Notes under the pieces: model-generated | Told to the model about the DNA's origin: nothing | The model's database searches: none | Seen by the model: the letters and a program-made list of their open reading frames with translations, nothing else | Program-made: the position numbers and the translations under genes | Assembly (NCBI GenBank): GCA_027317055.1 | Contig: DAHVFK010000216.1 | Coordinates: 1-6,268, forward strand | DNA: 6,268 bases | Reading direction: 5' to 3' | DNA from: Betaproteobacteria bacterium | GTDB lineage: Bacteria > Pseudomonadota > Gammaproteobacteria > Burkholderiales > SG8-39 | Part shown: positions 6,052 through 6,268 of the stretch, one piece after another | How positions within the stretch are numbered: the first letter of the stretch is position 1 | Layout of the letters: every line of letters starts with the position of its first letter

Positions 6052-6268
6052 TGAGATGGGAAAGCGCGCCGTTTGGGGCTGAGGACTTAGAGCCCGGTGC
6101 AGCCGAGGCTTACCGGTCGCCGACGAGCTCACTGCGCAGGAAGAACGAAGTGCGTTGCTGCGTCCGTGGGTGCAGCACTTGGCTGCGCCCCAGGGGTCGG
6201 AAGGGCTCGACTGACGTCTGCCCCCTCCACGGAATCAGCATCTCGACGAGCCCAACATACGTTTATAG
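6052..6268. other. Unassigned right end of the window
   Basis: No gene can be called with confidence in these 217 bases. On the minus strand a 43-codon frame (6241-6110, ATG to TAA) has strongly G/C-rich third positions but an arginine-rich product and no Shine-Dalgarno. Another minus frame is open from the window edge to a TGA at 6129-6131. On the plus strand a start-less frame (6083-6215) reads GLPVADELTAQEERSALLRPW and ends at TGA. They conflict, so at most one is real. The stretch could also hold the control region or lost N-terminal half of the gene ending at 5737. Confidence 0.3.

Noticed and set aside
6121..6251. Direct repeat CGACGAGC at 6121-6128 and 6244-6251
   Set aside because: An eight-base match over this distance is expected by chance in GC-rich DNA; no target-site or terminal-repeat context.

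Overview
The window looks like a piece of a roughly 60% G+C proteobacterial chromosome. It most probably comes from a betaproteobacterium of the Burkholderiales type. The main clue is the pairing of a TctA-type permease with a Bug-family (TctC) periplasmic binding protein, because these are greatly expanded in Bordetella, Cupriavidus, Variovorax and Burkholderia relatives. The genus cannot be fixed from the sequence alone.

Left half (1-3458, all + strand): the 3' two-thirds of a tripartite tricarboxylate transporter permease (tctA; its 5' end lies outside the window), translationally coupled by an ATGA overlap to a complete Bug/TctC solute-binding protein. A perfect 9-bp GC-rich hairpin follows tctC and probably acts as a terminator or attenuator. 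Then comes a complete formylglycine-type sulfatase of the choline-sulfatase-like group, starting at a GTG. Transporter and hydrolase together suggest import and desulfation of an anionic organosulfate, but the substrate cannot be read from the sequence.

Middle (3459-3659): a convergent intergenic stretch of about 200 bp with two inverted repeats and no convincing gene.

Right half (3660-6268): envelope and hypothetical genes unrelated to the left half. A minus-strand gene encodes a membrane-anchored periplasmic protein with an unusual three-part layout: DUF2939-like, VasI/TagO-like (type VI secretion accessory) and SPOR. Divergent from it, only a few dozen bases away, is a single-pass membrane protein with a DUF4431-like periplasmic domain. 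Convergent with that is a short minus-strand ORF whose product carries an R-N-x3-H motif and resembles the C-terminal half of a HEPN-like family, so it may be N-terminally truncated. The last ~215 bases hold no gene that I can call.

No RNA genes, CRISPR arrays, complete insertion sequences or attachment sites were recognised. The two observations most worth following are the DUF2939/VasI-like/SPOR fusion with its divergent neighbour, and the TctCA-sulfatase linkage.
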